From: JBDHWG01 sp046328525
Lineage (GTDB): Bacteria > Chloroflexota > Anaerolineae > Epilineales > JAHCIE01
NCBI GenBank assembly: GCA_046328525.1
Contig: JAXLWK010000005.1
Coordinates: 434,001-498,000, forward strand
Reading direction: 5' to 3'
DNA: 64,000 nucleotides
Shown here: piece by piece, positions 8,356 through 17,261 of the stretch
Layout: each line of letters opens with the position of its first letter
How positions within the stretch are numbered: the first letter of the stretch is position 1
Program-made: the position numbers and the translations under genes
The notes under the pieces: generated by a model
The model's input: the letters and a program-made list of their open reading frames with translations, nothing else
Databases searched by the model: none
Told to the model about the DNA's origin: nothing

Positions 8356-9670
8356 TTATGCAACTTTGGTTCTGTAAAAGGCCAGGGTGGGCCTTGGTGG
8401 ATTAAGCAGACTTAAAGGTCAAGTAGGCTTTGCCGGCCTCCCACTCATCGCTGATCTCCATGAGGATGGCACTCGCCAGGCGCAAACACGCCGCCTCGTT
8501 GGGGAAGATGCCGACAACACGGGTGCGCCGACGGATCTCTTCGTTGACCCGTTCCAGGCCGTTGGTCGTGCGCAGCAGCCGTCGATGCGCCTCGGGTAGA
8601 TCAAAGACTGTGAAGCCCTGAGGCAAGTTAGCCTCCATCCACGTCGAGAGCTTCGAGGCGGTCTTGGCGTACTTGAGGACGGTCTTGGCCAGCAGGGCCT
8701 CGGCCTCGGCACGATGGGGCGCGTTGAAGATGGCGCGAATGTCGGTGGCCACTTCAGCCTTCAGCTCCTCACGCGGGACATAGGCCCTCGCGTTCTGCTG
8801 GAGGTGAAACTGGCAGCGTTGCCACGGCACTCCGCCAAAGACCGTGCGCCTTGCCGCGCCCAAGCCCTCGTGGGCATCGCTGACGATGAGTTGCACGCCT
8901 CGTAGCCCACGCGCGACCAAGCTCTGAAGAAAGGTACGCCAGTGGACTTCATGCTCGCCCAAGCTCACCGATACCCCCAACACCCGCCGTTTGCCGTCTG
9001 CGCCGACCCCGGTGGCGATCAGCAGCGCCGCGTCCCGCACCGCCCCATCCTGCCGGACTTTCTCATAGCGAGCATCGAGCGTGACGTAGACAAATTCACC
9101 CAACGGGCGATTGCGCCACGCCTCCACCACCTTGTCCAACGCGGCCACCGCCCGACTGACCTCCATGCTGGAGACCTCGGTGCCACACAGCTTCTCCAGC
9201 ACCGCTGTGACCTTGCGCGTCGAGACCCCCTGGATATACATCTCGGCCAACGCCAGCTTCAGCGCTCGCTCAGAACGCAAGCCCTTCTCTAACGCGGTGG
9301 GATAGAAGCCCCCTTCACGCACCTGCGGCACGGCAAAGGTCACCTCCCCCACCCGCGTCTTGACCGTCTTGGGCTTGAAGCCGTTGGCGTGGCCGCGTCG
9401 CTCCTCGCTGCGTTGGTAAGGTTCAGCCCCCAGGAACTTCTGCCGCTCGGCCGTCATGGCCGCATTGATCACGATGCGCAGCACCTCAGGCAGGGCGTCG
9501 AGGCCCTGCGCGGCGGCCAGTTCCACAAGCTCGACGGGTAGGCTATAATTCGGTTGGTAGGTCATGGTCTCGTCTCCTTTCGGTGTTTGGCAACCCGTAG
9601 GATACACCCTGACCTACCGCCTTTTCAACTCGGCGGCCAACTCATCTTACAGAAACAATGTTACACTATC
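8356..9670 (-). mobile_element. IS256-family insertion sequence, about 1.3 kb
   Basis: The element carries one transposase gene. Imperfect terminal inverted repeats of about 25 bp (left end GGATTATGCAACTTTGG, right end in reverse complement GGATAGTGTAACATTGT, sharing the inner TTCTGTAA) agree at 20 of 25 positions. The flanks carry the direct repeat CAAAGCTGGA at 8346-8355 and 9671-9680. IS256 elements usually make 8-9 bp duplications, so the exact end is uncertain by one or two bases. Confidence 0.9.
8402..9565 (-). CDS. IS256-family transposase
   Basis: The protein of about 387 aa is intact. It has the DDE layout of IS256 (Mutator-like) transposases: first Asp in YVTLDARYEKVR, second Asp in LIVSDAHEGLG, the PWQRCQFHLQQN zinc/insertion motif and a C-terminal Glu in TTNGLERVNEEIRRR. 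Start 9565 is chosen because AAAGGAG precedes it by 8 nt. It catalyses cut-and-copy movement of its own element. No frameshift or missing catalytic residue is seen, so the element may still be active. Confidence 0.95.
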   Translation of the reverse strand: MTYQPNYSLPVELVELAAAQGLDALPEVLRIVINAAMTAERQKFLGAEPYQRSEERRGHANGFKPKTVKTRVGEVTFAVPQVREGGFYPTALEKGLRSERALKLALAEMYIQGVSTRKVTAVLEKLCGTEVSSMEVSRAVAALDKVVEAWRNRPLGEFVYVTLDARYEKVRQDGAVRDAALLIATGVGADGKRRVLGVSVSLGEHEVHWRTFLQSLVARGLRGVQLIVSDAHEGLGAARRTVFGGVPWQRCQFHLQQNARAYVPREELKAEVATDIRAIFNAPHRAEAEALLAKTVLKYAKTASKLSTWMEANLPQGFTVFDLPEAHRRLLRTTNGLERVNEEIRRRTRVVGIFPNEAACLRLASAILMEISDEWEAGKAYLTFKSA

Positions 9671-10486
9671 CAAAGCTGGAGAGGATCGGGGGCGATACCC
9701 CAGCCCAACAACAACACGTTGTACTTCGTCTACCTACCGCCTGGAGTGACCTCAACGGACGGGGGGTTCCAATCGTGTAAGCCAGGTGGATACTGCGGCT
9801 ACCACAACCACATAGACCAGACTATCTACTACGCCGTAGAGCCATATATCAACTGTGATGGCTGTCAGCTTGACAATATACTCAACAGTCTCACGGAAGT
9901 TAGCAGTCATGAGTTGTGTGAAGCGATCACTGACCCTGTGAACGCCTGGTGGGACGACTCAAGTGGTTTCGAGATTGGTGACATCTGCAATTTCCGGTAT
10001 CAACAGCTCAATGGCTACACTGTGCAACTTGAGTGGTCGAATCGATCCAATGCGTGTATCTTGACCCCATTCCAACGCACCGGACAGGTTGGTGGTTCGG
10101 GAGGCGCAGCGTTTGCCGACGATCTGACAGGCGTGCAGCGGTTAACAGGGCTGACGATCCGCCACGGTAAGTTCGTCGATGCTCTCCGATGCTCTTGGCA
10201 GATGACGGATGGCTCGACACGTATGGGGGCCCAACATGGAGGCAATGGCGGGACGCAAGATGTGATCACGTTTGCTACCGGCGAGAACATCGTCGGTATC
10301 TCGGGTAGGTCCGGCGCCTACATTGATCAACTTGTCATCACAACGAATACTGCCACGTATGGACCGTACGGCGGGAATGGTGGGTCGCCCTTCAACCTTG
10401 GCCCAGTGGCGGCGCAGACTATTGGCTTCTTCGGCCGCTCGGGTCTTTATCTTGACGCTTTGGGCGCGATTTCCCTCACCCACTGA
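9671..10486 (+). pseudogene. C-terminal part of the disrupted gene: SHE-x-x-EA metallopeptidase-like region plus jacalin lectin domain
   Basis: After the IS, the frame continues with QSWRGSGAIPQPNNNTLYF, a Cys-rich stretch, TEVSSHELCEAITDP and EIGDICN (a possible metal site; not a canonical HExxH). A complete jacalin domain closes the protein (QVGGSGGAAF ... HGGNGG ... FFGRSGLYLDALG), ending at 10486. The jacalin part is very close to that of the gene at 7301-7915. It could be translated from a fortuitous start near the IS end, but it lacks its natural N-terminus. The enzymatic assignment is tentative; the lectin domain is firm. Confidence 0.8.
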
Positions 10487-10545
10487 CGCGAGGGATCTGC
10501 CGCAATGTCGACCTGACAAACGGCGCGGACGTAGCGCTTCGGACG

Positions 10546-10575
10546 CTGAGAGACCGCGGATCCGCGGTCTCTCAG
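10546..10575. repeat. 30-bp perfect palindrome
   Basis: CTGAGAGACCGCGGA is followed immediately by its exact reverse complement. No T-tract follows, so a classical terminator is unlikely; a processing hairpin, operator or repeat remnant is possible. It lies between the disrupted jacalin gene and the next start at 10635. Confidence 0.8.
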
Positions 10576-10634
10576 TCAGAAACTGTGGCCGCCTGAGTAG
10601 ATTCACCATCTCAGCCCTGCCCTGGGAGGTTTCT

Positions 10635-11558
10635 GTGACCAAGTTCTGGCCTCGGAAAAGCGGCTCCACACCAAGCACGTCGCGAAGATGGGTGTATCTC
10701 GGCGTGGCGGCCTTGATGATCATCCTTGCGTTTGCGTTGATCTCCGCGACGTACCGCAATCTGGTTGCCTCACAGGAGAGAATGCCGGGACCTGAGATTA
10801 TGCTGCCGATAATGCTGATAGTCAGCATTCTGGTCTTGCTTATCGCGATGGCTGCTATAGCTGTACTGTTCGCGTTTGTGCAGCTCGACGACCGCAGTCA
10901 ACCTCTCGGTCTGCCAGCGGGAAGCATTCAGTCATTGATCGCTCTATCTCTAATCATGATCTTCATGATCAGCGCAGTCTACCTTTTTGCCAGTCTGCGA
11001 TCGCCACCCGTCATCACATCCAAGAGTATTGGCGTTGATCAAATGGCGCAATTCTCGACTCGAATTGTCACTGTGCGGCTCGCGCAAGCCGGTCCCCCAC
11101 CCCTTTACGACGTGGACTTGCGTGATGATACGAACCAGGCTGCCGTTGATATGGCGAAACAGATCATGACGATGATTGGAACGCTCCTGGTCACGGTCAT
11201 TGGGTTCTACTTTGGTACTCGGGCCGCCGCAGCCGGGGCCTCCGCGACCGCACTACAGCCGGCTGCGACTGGCCCATCGATCAAATCCATCGCCCCAGAT
11301 CATAGCCCCAACGGTCCCGGGCAAAGCGCAGTGCAAGTCGTCGTCACAGGCGCCAATTTCACGAATCCAACTCGTTTTGAGCTGAGACTGGTATCCGCCG
11401 GACACAGTGTCGCGGGGACGGTGACAAGCCAATCCGCCTTGCAGCTCACAGCAACCCTCAATTTGACAGGTATGCGAAGTGGCAAATGGACACCGGTCGT
11501 CATCAACCCTGACGGTTCCGAGGCCCTGCTGCCTGAAGGCTTCGAGGTCACCACCTAG
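10635..11558 (+). CDS. Multi-span membrane protein with C-terminal IPT/TIG-like domain
   Basis: The GTG at 10635 has GGGAGG 6-7 nt upstream and gives 307 aa. Hydrophobic segments lie near residues 20-40, 57-80, 97-118 and 175-195. A linker and an immunoglobulin-like IPT/TIG fold follow (about 215-305: IKSIAPDHSPNGPGQ, VVVTGANF, NPDGSEALLPEGFEV). It may anchor or display the glycan-binding proteins encoded upstream, but that is only context. No enzymatic motif is seen. The following 187 bp up to the convergent gene hold no recognisable feature. Confidence 0.65.
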   Translation: MTKFWPRKSGSTPSTSRRWVYLGVAALMIILAFALISATYRNLVASQERMPGPEIMLPIMLIVSILVLLIAMAAIAVLFAFVQLDDRSQPLGLPAGSIQSLIALSLIMIFMISAVYLFASLRSPPVITSKSIGVDQMAQFSTRIVTVRLAQAGPPPLYDVDLRDDTNQAAVDMAKQIMTMIGTLLVTVIGFYFGTRAAAAGASATALQPAATGPSIKSIAPDHSPNGPGQSAVQVVVTGANFTNPTRFELRLVSAGHSVAGTVTSQSALQLTATLNLTGMRSGKWTPVVINPDGSEALLPEGFEVTT

Positions 11559-11745
11559 AGCAACGCTGACGGCGGTCCTCCTGGCTGATATGAGTGCAAG
11601 AAGAAGAAAATGAGGTTCCTGCCCAGCTTCATAACTTACCGTTTAGTCTCGATTGCATCAGCCAAGCAATCTATAACAAAGCCTCTGTGTATCCCACCCG
11701 TGAACTACTTCGGGGGACTGGTAGGGGGTGAGGGAAGAGTCTGTC

Positions 11746-13137
11746 TTATACCTCGACCGTCTCGCCCTGGCGCGGCAGCGCCGCGGCCAGGCCGTAGCGC
11801 TCCTGCACTTTCTCGGCCAGCGCCTGGCGGGCGCGATCCTCGCCATGGACCAGGACGACGCGCGGGCGCGAGGACGCCATCGCGCCGAGCCAGTCCAGCA
11901 GGTCGCTCTGACCCGCGTGGGCGCTGAAGCCGTTGAGGGTGTGTACCTCGGCCTGCACCGCGACGCGCTCCCCGAATATCTTGACGCTCTTCGCCCCGTC
12001 TACCAGCTGCCGCCCGAGCGAGCCTTCCGCCTGGTAGCCGACAATCAGAATCGCGGCGTCGTCGCGCCACAGGTTGTGGCGCAGGTGGTGCAGGATGCGT
12101 CCACCATTCATCATCCCCGACCCGGCGATGACCATCCACGGCCCCGGCGTCGTGTTGATGGCCTTGGATTGGTCCACGCTCTCCGTCGCGACGACGTGGC
12201 GCAAGTCCTTTTCGAGCTGCCCATCCTGCATTAGCTCCTGCGTCTCCGCGTCCATCAGCTCCTCGTGGGCCTCGTAAATCTGCGTCGCGTGGATCGCCAT
12301 CGGGCTGTCGAGGAAGATGGGGAACGCGGGGGCCTGGCCGTCGCGGAACAGCGCCGCCATGTGGTAGATGATATCCTGGGAGCGCCCGACGGCGAACGCC
12401 GGTACGACGAGCCGCCCCTTCTTGTGGGCGACGCGCAGCACGACGTCGCGTAACTCGGCCAGCGTCTCGCGCAGCGAGCGGTGGTCGCGGTCGCCGTAGG
12501 TCGCCTCCATGAACACCATGTCCGCGCCGTCGAGCGGCGTCGGATCGCGCAGCCACGGCGCGCCGCGCGGCCCCACGTCGCCGGAGAACACGACGACCCT
12601 GCGCCGCCCACCCTCCGCCACCGTCATCCCGATGCTGGCCGAGCCGAGCATATGCCCCGCGTCTACCAGGCGCACCGAGACGCCCGGCGCCACCTCGGTC
12701 GTCGCGCCGTACTCGACCGGCCGCATCAGCCGCAGTGCCGCCTCCACGTCGCCGATGTCGTACAGCGGGGCGAGCAGGGGCAGGCGGGCGCGCTGGCGGC
12801 GGCGGTTCTCGCTCTCGATGTCCATCGCCTGCACCTTGGCCGTGTCGCGCAGGATAAGATGCGCCATCTCGATGGCGGCCTCCGTCGCGTAGACTGGGCG
12901 GCTGTAGCCGCGCTTCGCCAGCAGCGGCAGCCGCCCGACGTGGTCCACGTGGGCGTGGGTCAGCACGACGGCGTCCAGCGCGCCCACGTTCAGGGCGTTG
13001 GGAATGCGGTTCAGAGCCTGGAGACGCTTGCCGCCCTGGAACATCCCGAAGTCCACCAGCAGCCGGGCACGGTCGGTCTGGACGCCGTAAGCCGAGCCTG
13101 TCACCTCGCCCGCCGCGCCCCAGAGTGTTATTCGCAT
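11746..13137 (-). CDS. Metallo-beta-lactamase/beta-CASP-fold RNA exonuclease-like protein
   Basis: The 463-aa protein has the metal-binding HxHxDH motif at His61-His66 (LTHAHVDH), further ligands in VDAGHMLGSA and FSGDVG, then a beta-CASP insertion and C-terminal motifs (VPAFAVGRSQDI, GFSAHAGQ). This is the architecture of bacterial beta-CASP nucleases related to CPSF73/YsiF-type proteins that act on RNA in the cytoplasm. The start at 13137 lies inside the end of the preceding LOG-family gene (10-bp overlap), and GAGGGAG stands 4 nt before it, suggesting translational coupling. Confidence 0.88.
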   Translation of the reverse strand: MRITLWGAAGEVTGSAYGVQTDRARLLVDFGMFQGGKRLQALNRIPNALNVGALDAVVLTHAHVDHVGRLPLLAKRGYSRPVYATEAAIEMAHLILRDTAKVQAMDIESENRRRQRARLPLLAPLYDIGDVEAALRLMRPVEYGATTEVAPGVSVRLVDAGHMLGSASIGMTVAEGGRRRVVVFSGDVGPRGAPWLRDPTPLDGADMVFMEATYGDRDHRSLRETLAELRDVVLRVAHKKGRLVVPAFAVGRSQDIIYHMAALFRDGQAPAFPIFLDSPMAIHATQIYEAHEELMDAETQELMQDGQLEKDLRHVVATESVDQSKAINTTPGPWMVIAGSGMMNGGRILHHLRHNLWRDDAAILIVGYQAEGSLGRQLVDGAKSVKIFGERVAVQAEVHTLNGFSAHAGQSDLLDWLGAMASSRPRVVLVHGEDRARQALAEKVQERYGLAAALPRQGETVEV

Positions 13138-13862
13138 GGCGCTCCCTCTTGTTGCCGGCCGCAGCAGTGTTCGACAATGACGCTGACCGCCTCTTCGATG
13201 GAATCCGTCGGGCGATACAGGCTGATGTCGGCCGGGTTGATGGTGCCGCTGCCCATCATGGACTTGCGGATGAACTCGTTGAGCGGCTCCCAAAACGCTG
13301 TCCCCATCGCCACGACCGGGAAGTTTTCGATTTTGCCGGTCTGGATCAGGGTCAGCGTCTCGAACACCTCGTCCAGTGTCCCGAAGCCGCCGGGCATGAC
13401 CACGAAGGCGCACGAGTATTTGACGAGCATCACCTTGCGGACAAAGAAATGCTCGAACGTGACGTAGATGTCCAGGTAGGGGTTGGGGGCCTGCTCGTGG
13501 GGCAGGTGGATGTTTGCCCCGACGCTCAACCCCCCGGCCTCCTTCGCGCCGCGATTGGCCGCTTCCATGATGCCAGGGCCGCCGCCGGTCATGACGGCGA
13601 AACCCTCCTCGGCCAGGCGGCGGCCGAGGGTGCGCGCCATCGCGTAGTAGGGGTTGTCGGGCTTGAAGCGCGCCGAGCCGAAGACGGTCACGACGGGCCG
13701 GTCAATGGGCAGGGACTCGAAGCCGTGGAGGAATTCGAGATAGTAGCGTGTCGCGCTCTCCAGGTCGTGGCAGCGATTACGCGGCGAGGACAGGAAGCGC
13801 TTCTCGACGCCGCGAACGATCTCGAGCAGGGGAGGCTCACCATTGAGACTCGGGGCAGACAT
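13128..13862 (-). CDS. LOG family (TIGR00730) Rossmann-fold protein
   Basis: The 244-aa protein shows both LOG signatures: GGGPGIMEAANRGA (about 93-106) and PGGFGTLDEVFE (157-168). LOG proteins are cytokinin-activating phosphoribohydrolases in plants and nucleotide 5'-monophosphate nucleosidases (PpnN-like) in bacteria. The N-terminal extension of about 50 residues fits the larger bacterial branch. It overlaps the beta-CASP nuclease gene, so the two may be co-expressed in nucleotide or RNA turnover. Confidence 0.9.
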   Translation of the reverse strand: MSAPSLNGEPPLLEIVRGVEKRFLSSPRNRCHDLESATRYYLEFLHGFESLPIDRPVVTVFGSARFKPDNPYYAMARTLGRRLAEEGFAVMTGGGPGIMEAANRGAKEAGGLSVGANIHLPHEQAPNPYLDIYVTFEHFFVRKVMLVKYSCAFVVMPGGFGTLDEVFETLTLIQTGKIENFPVVAMGTAFWEPLNEFIRKSMMGSGTINPADISLYRPTDSIEEAVSVIVEHCCGRQQEGAPCE

Positions 13863-14048
13863 ATGAATACCTTACGCTCCTTTGCGTGGCACTCGGCTTT
13901 TGTTTGTGCCGTACATCATAGATTGCCACATAGTGGAGCGCGCGTCAAGTGCGATTTGCGCAAATAATCGAGTTGGCACGCTCGATTTTCAGCGGGTGAG
14001 GAACCTTCACCCCGCGTAGCGAGAGCTTCACCCAGACCGCGCATTTCG

Positions 14049-14077
14049 TTGCGCGATTCCGCGCGCGGCGGTATAAT
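14049..14077 (+). promoter_or_regulatory. Promoter of the secreted nucleotidase gene
   Basis: TTGCGC (14049-14054) and a consensus TATAAT (14072-14077) are separated by 17 bp. They are placed 50 bp upstream of the nucleotidase start. The -10 box lies in the loop of a small GGCGG/CCGCC inverted repeat. Confidence 0.65.
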
Positions 14078-14130
14078 CCGCCGTAGCGACCACATCTGTT
14101 ATCCCCCAGATATGCGAAGGAGATACTGTC

Positions 14131-15672
14131 ATGAAACGCCTCGGTCTCATGCTGTCGCTGCTGACGGCTCTGGCGCTCCTCAGCGCGAGCCTCGCCCTGG
14201 CCCAGGGCGGCGGCGTCACCATCCCTATCTACCACTTCTCGGACTACCACAGCCACGCCGTCCCCTTCTACAGCGAGGGCAAGCCCGATCAGGCCGGCAT
14301 CGCCCGCACCGTCGGCTTCCTGCGCAGCAAAGTCCTCAGCGACCCCAACACCGTCGTGTTCAGCGGCGGCGACACCATGAACACCGGCAGCCCGTCGTGG
14401 TCGGACAAGTACACGTGCAGCGAGTGGGATTGGTTCAACGGCATCGTCGAGGTGATGGCCGTCGGCAACCACGAGTTCGACTACGGCCCGGCCGCCTTCG
14501 AGCAGTGCCGCGCGAAGGCCGACTACCCCCTCATCAGCGCCAACCTGGTCATCTCCGACACCAACCAGCCGTACCTGACCACGAACGGCAAGCCCTACAC
14601 CATCGTCGAGCGCGATGGCATCCGCCTGGGCGTGTTCGCCGTCGCCGACCCGAGCTACAAGAGCCTCGTCCGCGCCACCAACCTGCCCAAAGGCACGCGC
14701 TGGGCGGACGCGACCGAGACGGCGCGGGAGGTTGTGCGCCAACTCCGCGAGGAGGAGAAGGTCAACGCCGTCATCTCCATCGGCCACCAGGAGTTCGACA
14801 ACGACGTGGCGCTGGCGAAGGCCGTACCGGGCATTGACGTCATCCTCGGCACCCACAGCCACCTCAAGAAGGACTTGCAGCGCATCCCCGGCACGAACAC
14901 CTGGTACATCGAGCCGTACCAGTATCTCACCTACCTCAGCAACGTCAACCTGCAATTCAACAACGGCCGCCTCGCCAACGTTACCGGCGGCCTGGTCAAG
15001 ATGGACGAGACGATCCCCGAAGCGCCGGACGTGAAGGAAGGCGTCGCGGCCCGCCTGGCCGACATGAAGGCCGACCCGGTCTACGCGCCCAAGTTCAAGC
15101 AGATCGGCTCCGCCGCCGTCGAGCTGTCCAACGACAACCTGTACAACGGCGAGTCGGTCATCGGCAACTTCGTCATGGACCTCATCCGCGACAAGGCCGG
15201 CGCGAACCTGGCCCTGTCCACGTCGAGCAGCTTCCGCGCCTCCATCCCGCCCGGCGACATGCTGATGGAAGACTACCTGGCGGCGCTGCCGTTCAAGAAC
15301 TTCATCATGGTCACCGAGCTGACCGGCGCCCAGGTGCGCGACCTGCTCAACCTCAGCGTGAGCAAGCGCGCCACGGACAACTTCTCGCAGCAGTCCGGCG
15401 CGCGCTTCACCATCCGCAACGGCCAGGCGCAGGACATCCAGATCCTCAAGGACCCGGCCGACCCGTCCCAGGGCTACGAAGCCCTGGATGACGCTAAGAC
15501 GTACAAGGTCGCCACGACGGACTACCAGTCCAACGTCCAGGCCGACTACCGCGCCATCTTCAACGGGGCGGCGAGCAAGGCCAACACCGGCGTGGTCATC
15601 AACGATGTCGTGATTGACTACATCAGGAACAACAGCCCGGTCTCAGCCCAACTCGACGGCCGCATCAAGTAA
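14131..15672 (+). CDS. Secreted 5'-nucleotidase/2',3'-cyclic phosphodiesterase (UshA/CpdB-like)
   Basis: The 513-aa protein has a clear signal peptide (1-25, cleavage near ALAQG). The calcineurin-like domain shows the metal ligands Asp38 and His40 (SDYHSH), Asp81 (GGDTMN), Asn113-His114 (VGNHEFDYG) and GTHSHLKKD. A 5'-nucleotidase C-terminal domain starts near residue 330 (VIGNFVMDLIRDKAGANLA, GAQVRDLLNLS). It hydrolyses nucleotides outside the membrane to scavenge phosphate and nucleosides. AAGGAG lies 9 nt before the ATG. It has its own promoter and a downstream hairpin, so it is probably monocistronic. Confidence 0.93.
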   Translation: MKRLGLMLSLLTALALLSASLALAQGGGVTIPIYHFSDYHSHAVPFYSEGKPDQAGIARTVGFLRSKVLSDPNTVVFSGGDTMNTGSPSWSDKYTCSEWDWFNGIVEVMAVGNHEFDYGPAAFEQCRAKADYPLISANLVISDTNQPYLTTNGKPYTIVERDGIRLGVFAVADPSYKSLVRATNLPKGTRWADATETAREVVRQLREEEKVNAVISIGHQEFDNDVALAKAVPGIDVILGTHSHLKKDLQRIPGTNTWYIEPYQYLTYLSNVNLQFNNGRLANVTGGLVKMDETIPEAPDVKEGVAARLADMKADPVYAPKFKQIGSAAVELSNDNLYNGESVIGNFVMDLIRDKAGANLALSTSSSFRASIPPGDMLMEDYLAALPFKNFIMVTELTGAQVRDLLNLSVSKRATDNFSQQSGARFTIRNGQAQDIQILKDPADPSQGYEALDDAKTYKVATTDYQSNVQADYRAIFNGAASKANTGVVINDVVIDYIRNNSPVSAQLDGRIK

Positions 15673-15694
15673 CGCTGCCACGTTGCCGAGAAAC

Positions 15695-15732
15695 GACAGG
15701 CGGGGGAGTGCTTGCTCCTCCGCCTGCCTGTC
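15695..15732 (+). terminator. Hairpin after the nucleotidase gene
   Basis: GACAGGC and GCCTGTC arms with additional internal pairing (GGAG/CTCC) form a GC-rich hairpin 22 bp after the stop codon. The tail is CCCAAAA rather than a T-tract, so intrinsic termination is uncertain. Confidence 0.5.
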
Positions 15733-15794
15733 CCAAAACGCCAATTGACCTACGGCTGTCGTAGGTCTAGAATCACGTCTACAGGAGATAACTT

Positions 15795-16082
15795 ATGAGC
15801 GACGTGAAGCAGCTTGAAACAAACGGCGAGTTATCAGTTCGCGTCCGCCAGGACATTGCTCAACATATCTCCGAGATAGCCGCCCAGCGACACCTGGCGG
15901 TGGATGCTCTCGTCAATGACATCTTGCAGCAATATGTGGCCGATCAGGGCGACCTACCCAACAGCACTGGCGGCGCGTCTCTCCTCAGTATGGCCGCCAT
16001 GTTCAACTCAGGCGTCTCTGACACGTCAGAGAATGTACGAGCCGTTGTGACAGACTTCCTCGTCAGCAGGAACAAAAGATAG
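15795..16082 (+). CDS. Antitoxin-like DNA-binding protein of a VapBC-type module
   Basis: This 95-aa protein starts with a ribbon-helix-helix-like segment (LSVRVRQDIAQHISEIAAQRHLAVDALVNDIL, residues about 13-44), as in many VapB/Arc-type antitoxins, followed by an acidic, flexible tail. AGGAGAT lies 7 nt upstream. It ends 5 nt before the PIN-domain gene, the usual antitoxin-first order. It should bind the toxin and repress its own promoter; the exact antitoxin family is not certain. Confidence 0.7.
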   Translation: MSDVKQLETNGELSVRVRQDIAQHISEIAAQRHLAVDALVNDILQQYVADQGDLPNSTGGASLLSMAAMFNSGVSDTSENVRAVVTDFLVSRNKR

Positions 16083-16087
16083 CTCCC

Positions 16088-16501
16088 ATGCCAGCCCTTC
16101 TTGACACGGGCTTTCTGTATGCCACAGTTGATGCCGCCGACAAGAACCACACCCGGGTGATACAAGCTCTGGCCGCGCTGGATGATGTGGTGCTCCTGCC
16201 GTCCCTTGTTCTGGTGGAAACAAGCTACTTGCTGCAGGCACGGCTCGGCCATGCTGCCATGCGCCAGTTCATTCAGCGACTGGAGACAAGCCCTATCCCT
16301 TTCGTGAGCATTGTTCACGAGGACCTTCCGCGCATTCACGAGCTTCTTGAGCAGTACGCCGACCTCGAGCTTGATCTTGTGGACGCCGCGATTGTGACAC
16401 TGGCGGAAAGGCTGAATATCCGGCGCATCCTGACCCTTGATCAGCGCGACTTCAGGACAGTACGCCCCCGGCATTGTGACTACTTTGAGATTGTGCCTTA
16501 G
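16088..16501 (+). CDS. PIN-domain ribonuclease toxin (VapC-like)
   Basis: The 137-aa size is typical of VapC. The PIN acidic residues are all visible: Asp6 (LLDTGFLY), Glu44 (LVETSYLL), Asp99 (LDLVDAAI) and Asp118 (TLDQRDF). VapC toxins are Mg2+-dependent RNases that cleave tRNA or rRNA when freed from the antitoxin. The partner antitoxin lies 5 nt upstream. All catalytic positions are intact, so the module is probably functional. Confidence 0.9.
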   Translation: MPALLDTGFLYATVDAADKNHTRVIQALAALDDVVLLPSLVLVETSYLLQARLGHAAMRQFIQRLETSPIPFVSIVHEDLPRIHELLEQYADLELDLVDAAIVTLAERLNIRRILTLDQRDFRTVRPRHCDYFEIVP

Positions 16502-16588
16502 CCTCCGACGCCCCCTCCCGCACTTGCCAGCCTGTTGTATAATTGTCAGTAGATGCGTCTACCGATTCAGTTCTACAAGGAGGCAGGC

Positions 16589-17179
16589 ATGTACGCGCGT
16601 GTGAACCGTATCGAGGGGCGGCCGGAGCGACTGGACGACGCGATTGCATGGTGGCGCGAGCATATCGCGGAGGCCCACAACACACGCCGGGCCGGAGCGG
16701 TGCTGCTCATTGACCGGCAGACGGGCGCCGGGATCGGCATCGGGCTGTGGAACTCGCGGGAGGACATGGAGGGCACGGAGGCGGGCAACAAGGAGGACCT
16801 CCGCGAGGCTCAGCGCGTCGTCGGAACGGAAGGCGTCGTCATCGAGCACTACGAGGTTGCGGATCGCCGCGGCGCTGAGAAAGGCACAGGCGCAGCGCGC
16901 CTCAACTGGTTTGAAGGGTCGCCTGGGCAGACTGACACCGCCATCGCGTGGTGGCGCGAGAACATCGCCGAGTTGTGGCGGAGCCAGCCCGGCGGCCAGG
17001 GCGCGTGGCTGCTCCTCGACCGCGACAGCGGTCGGGGAATCTCGATGACACTGTGGGAGTCGGACGAGGCGAGGCAGGCCACCGAGGACGCTAACACGCA
17101 AACACGGAGCGCTGCGGCGCAGGCGCTCGACATGCGCATCCTGGGCGTGGAGCGGTACGAGGTCGCCGGCTGGGTATAG
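16589..17179 (+). CDS. Tandem dimeric alpha-beta-barrel (ABM-like) protein
   Basis: The ATG at 16589 follows AAGGAGG and is preferred over one 12 codons upstream. The 196-aa protein consists of two homologous halves (about 1-95 and 103-195). Each has the pattern YARVNRIEG/ARLNWFEG, then xIAWWREHIAE, a LLIDR/LLLDR strand and a GIGLW/SMTLW strand, ending near YEVA. This matches two fused antibiotic-biosynthesis-monooxygenase-type ferredoxin-like folds, so a single chain can make the usual dimeric barrel. No cofactor site is evident, so the activity is not known. A strong terminator follows. Confidence 0.65.
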   Translation: MYARVNRIEGRPERLDDAIAWWREHIAEAHNTRRAGAVLLIDRQTGAGIGIGLWNSREDMEGTEAGNKEDLREAQRVVGTEGVVIEHYEVADRRGAEKGTGAARLNWFEGSPGQTDTAIAWWRENIAELWRSQPGGQGAWLLLDRDSGRGISMTLWESDEARQATEDANTQTRSAAAQALDMRILGVERYEVAGWV

Positions 17180-17222
17180 CAGGCAACGCTCTGGACTACG
17201 AACAGCGCGAAATGATGGAAAG

Positions 17223-17261
17223 ACACGAGAGATGCTCTCCATCCAGCATCTCTCGTGTTTC
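17223..17261 (+). terminator. Intrinsic terminator
   Basis: A perfect 14-bp stem (ACACGAGAGATGCT, 17223-17236, paired with 17245-17258) encloses an 8-nt loop and is followed by TTTCT. It lies 44 bp after the ABM-like gene. Confidence 0.85.
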
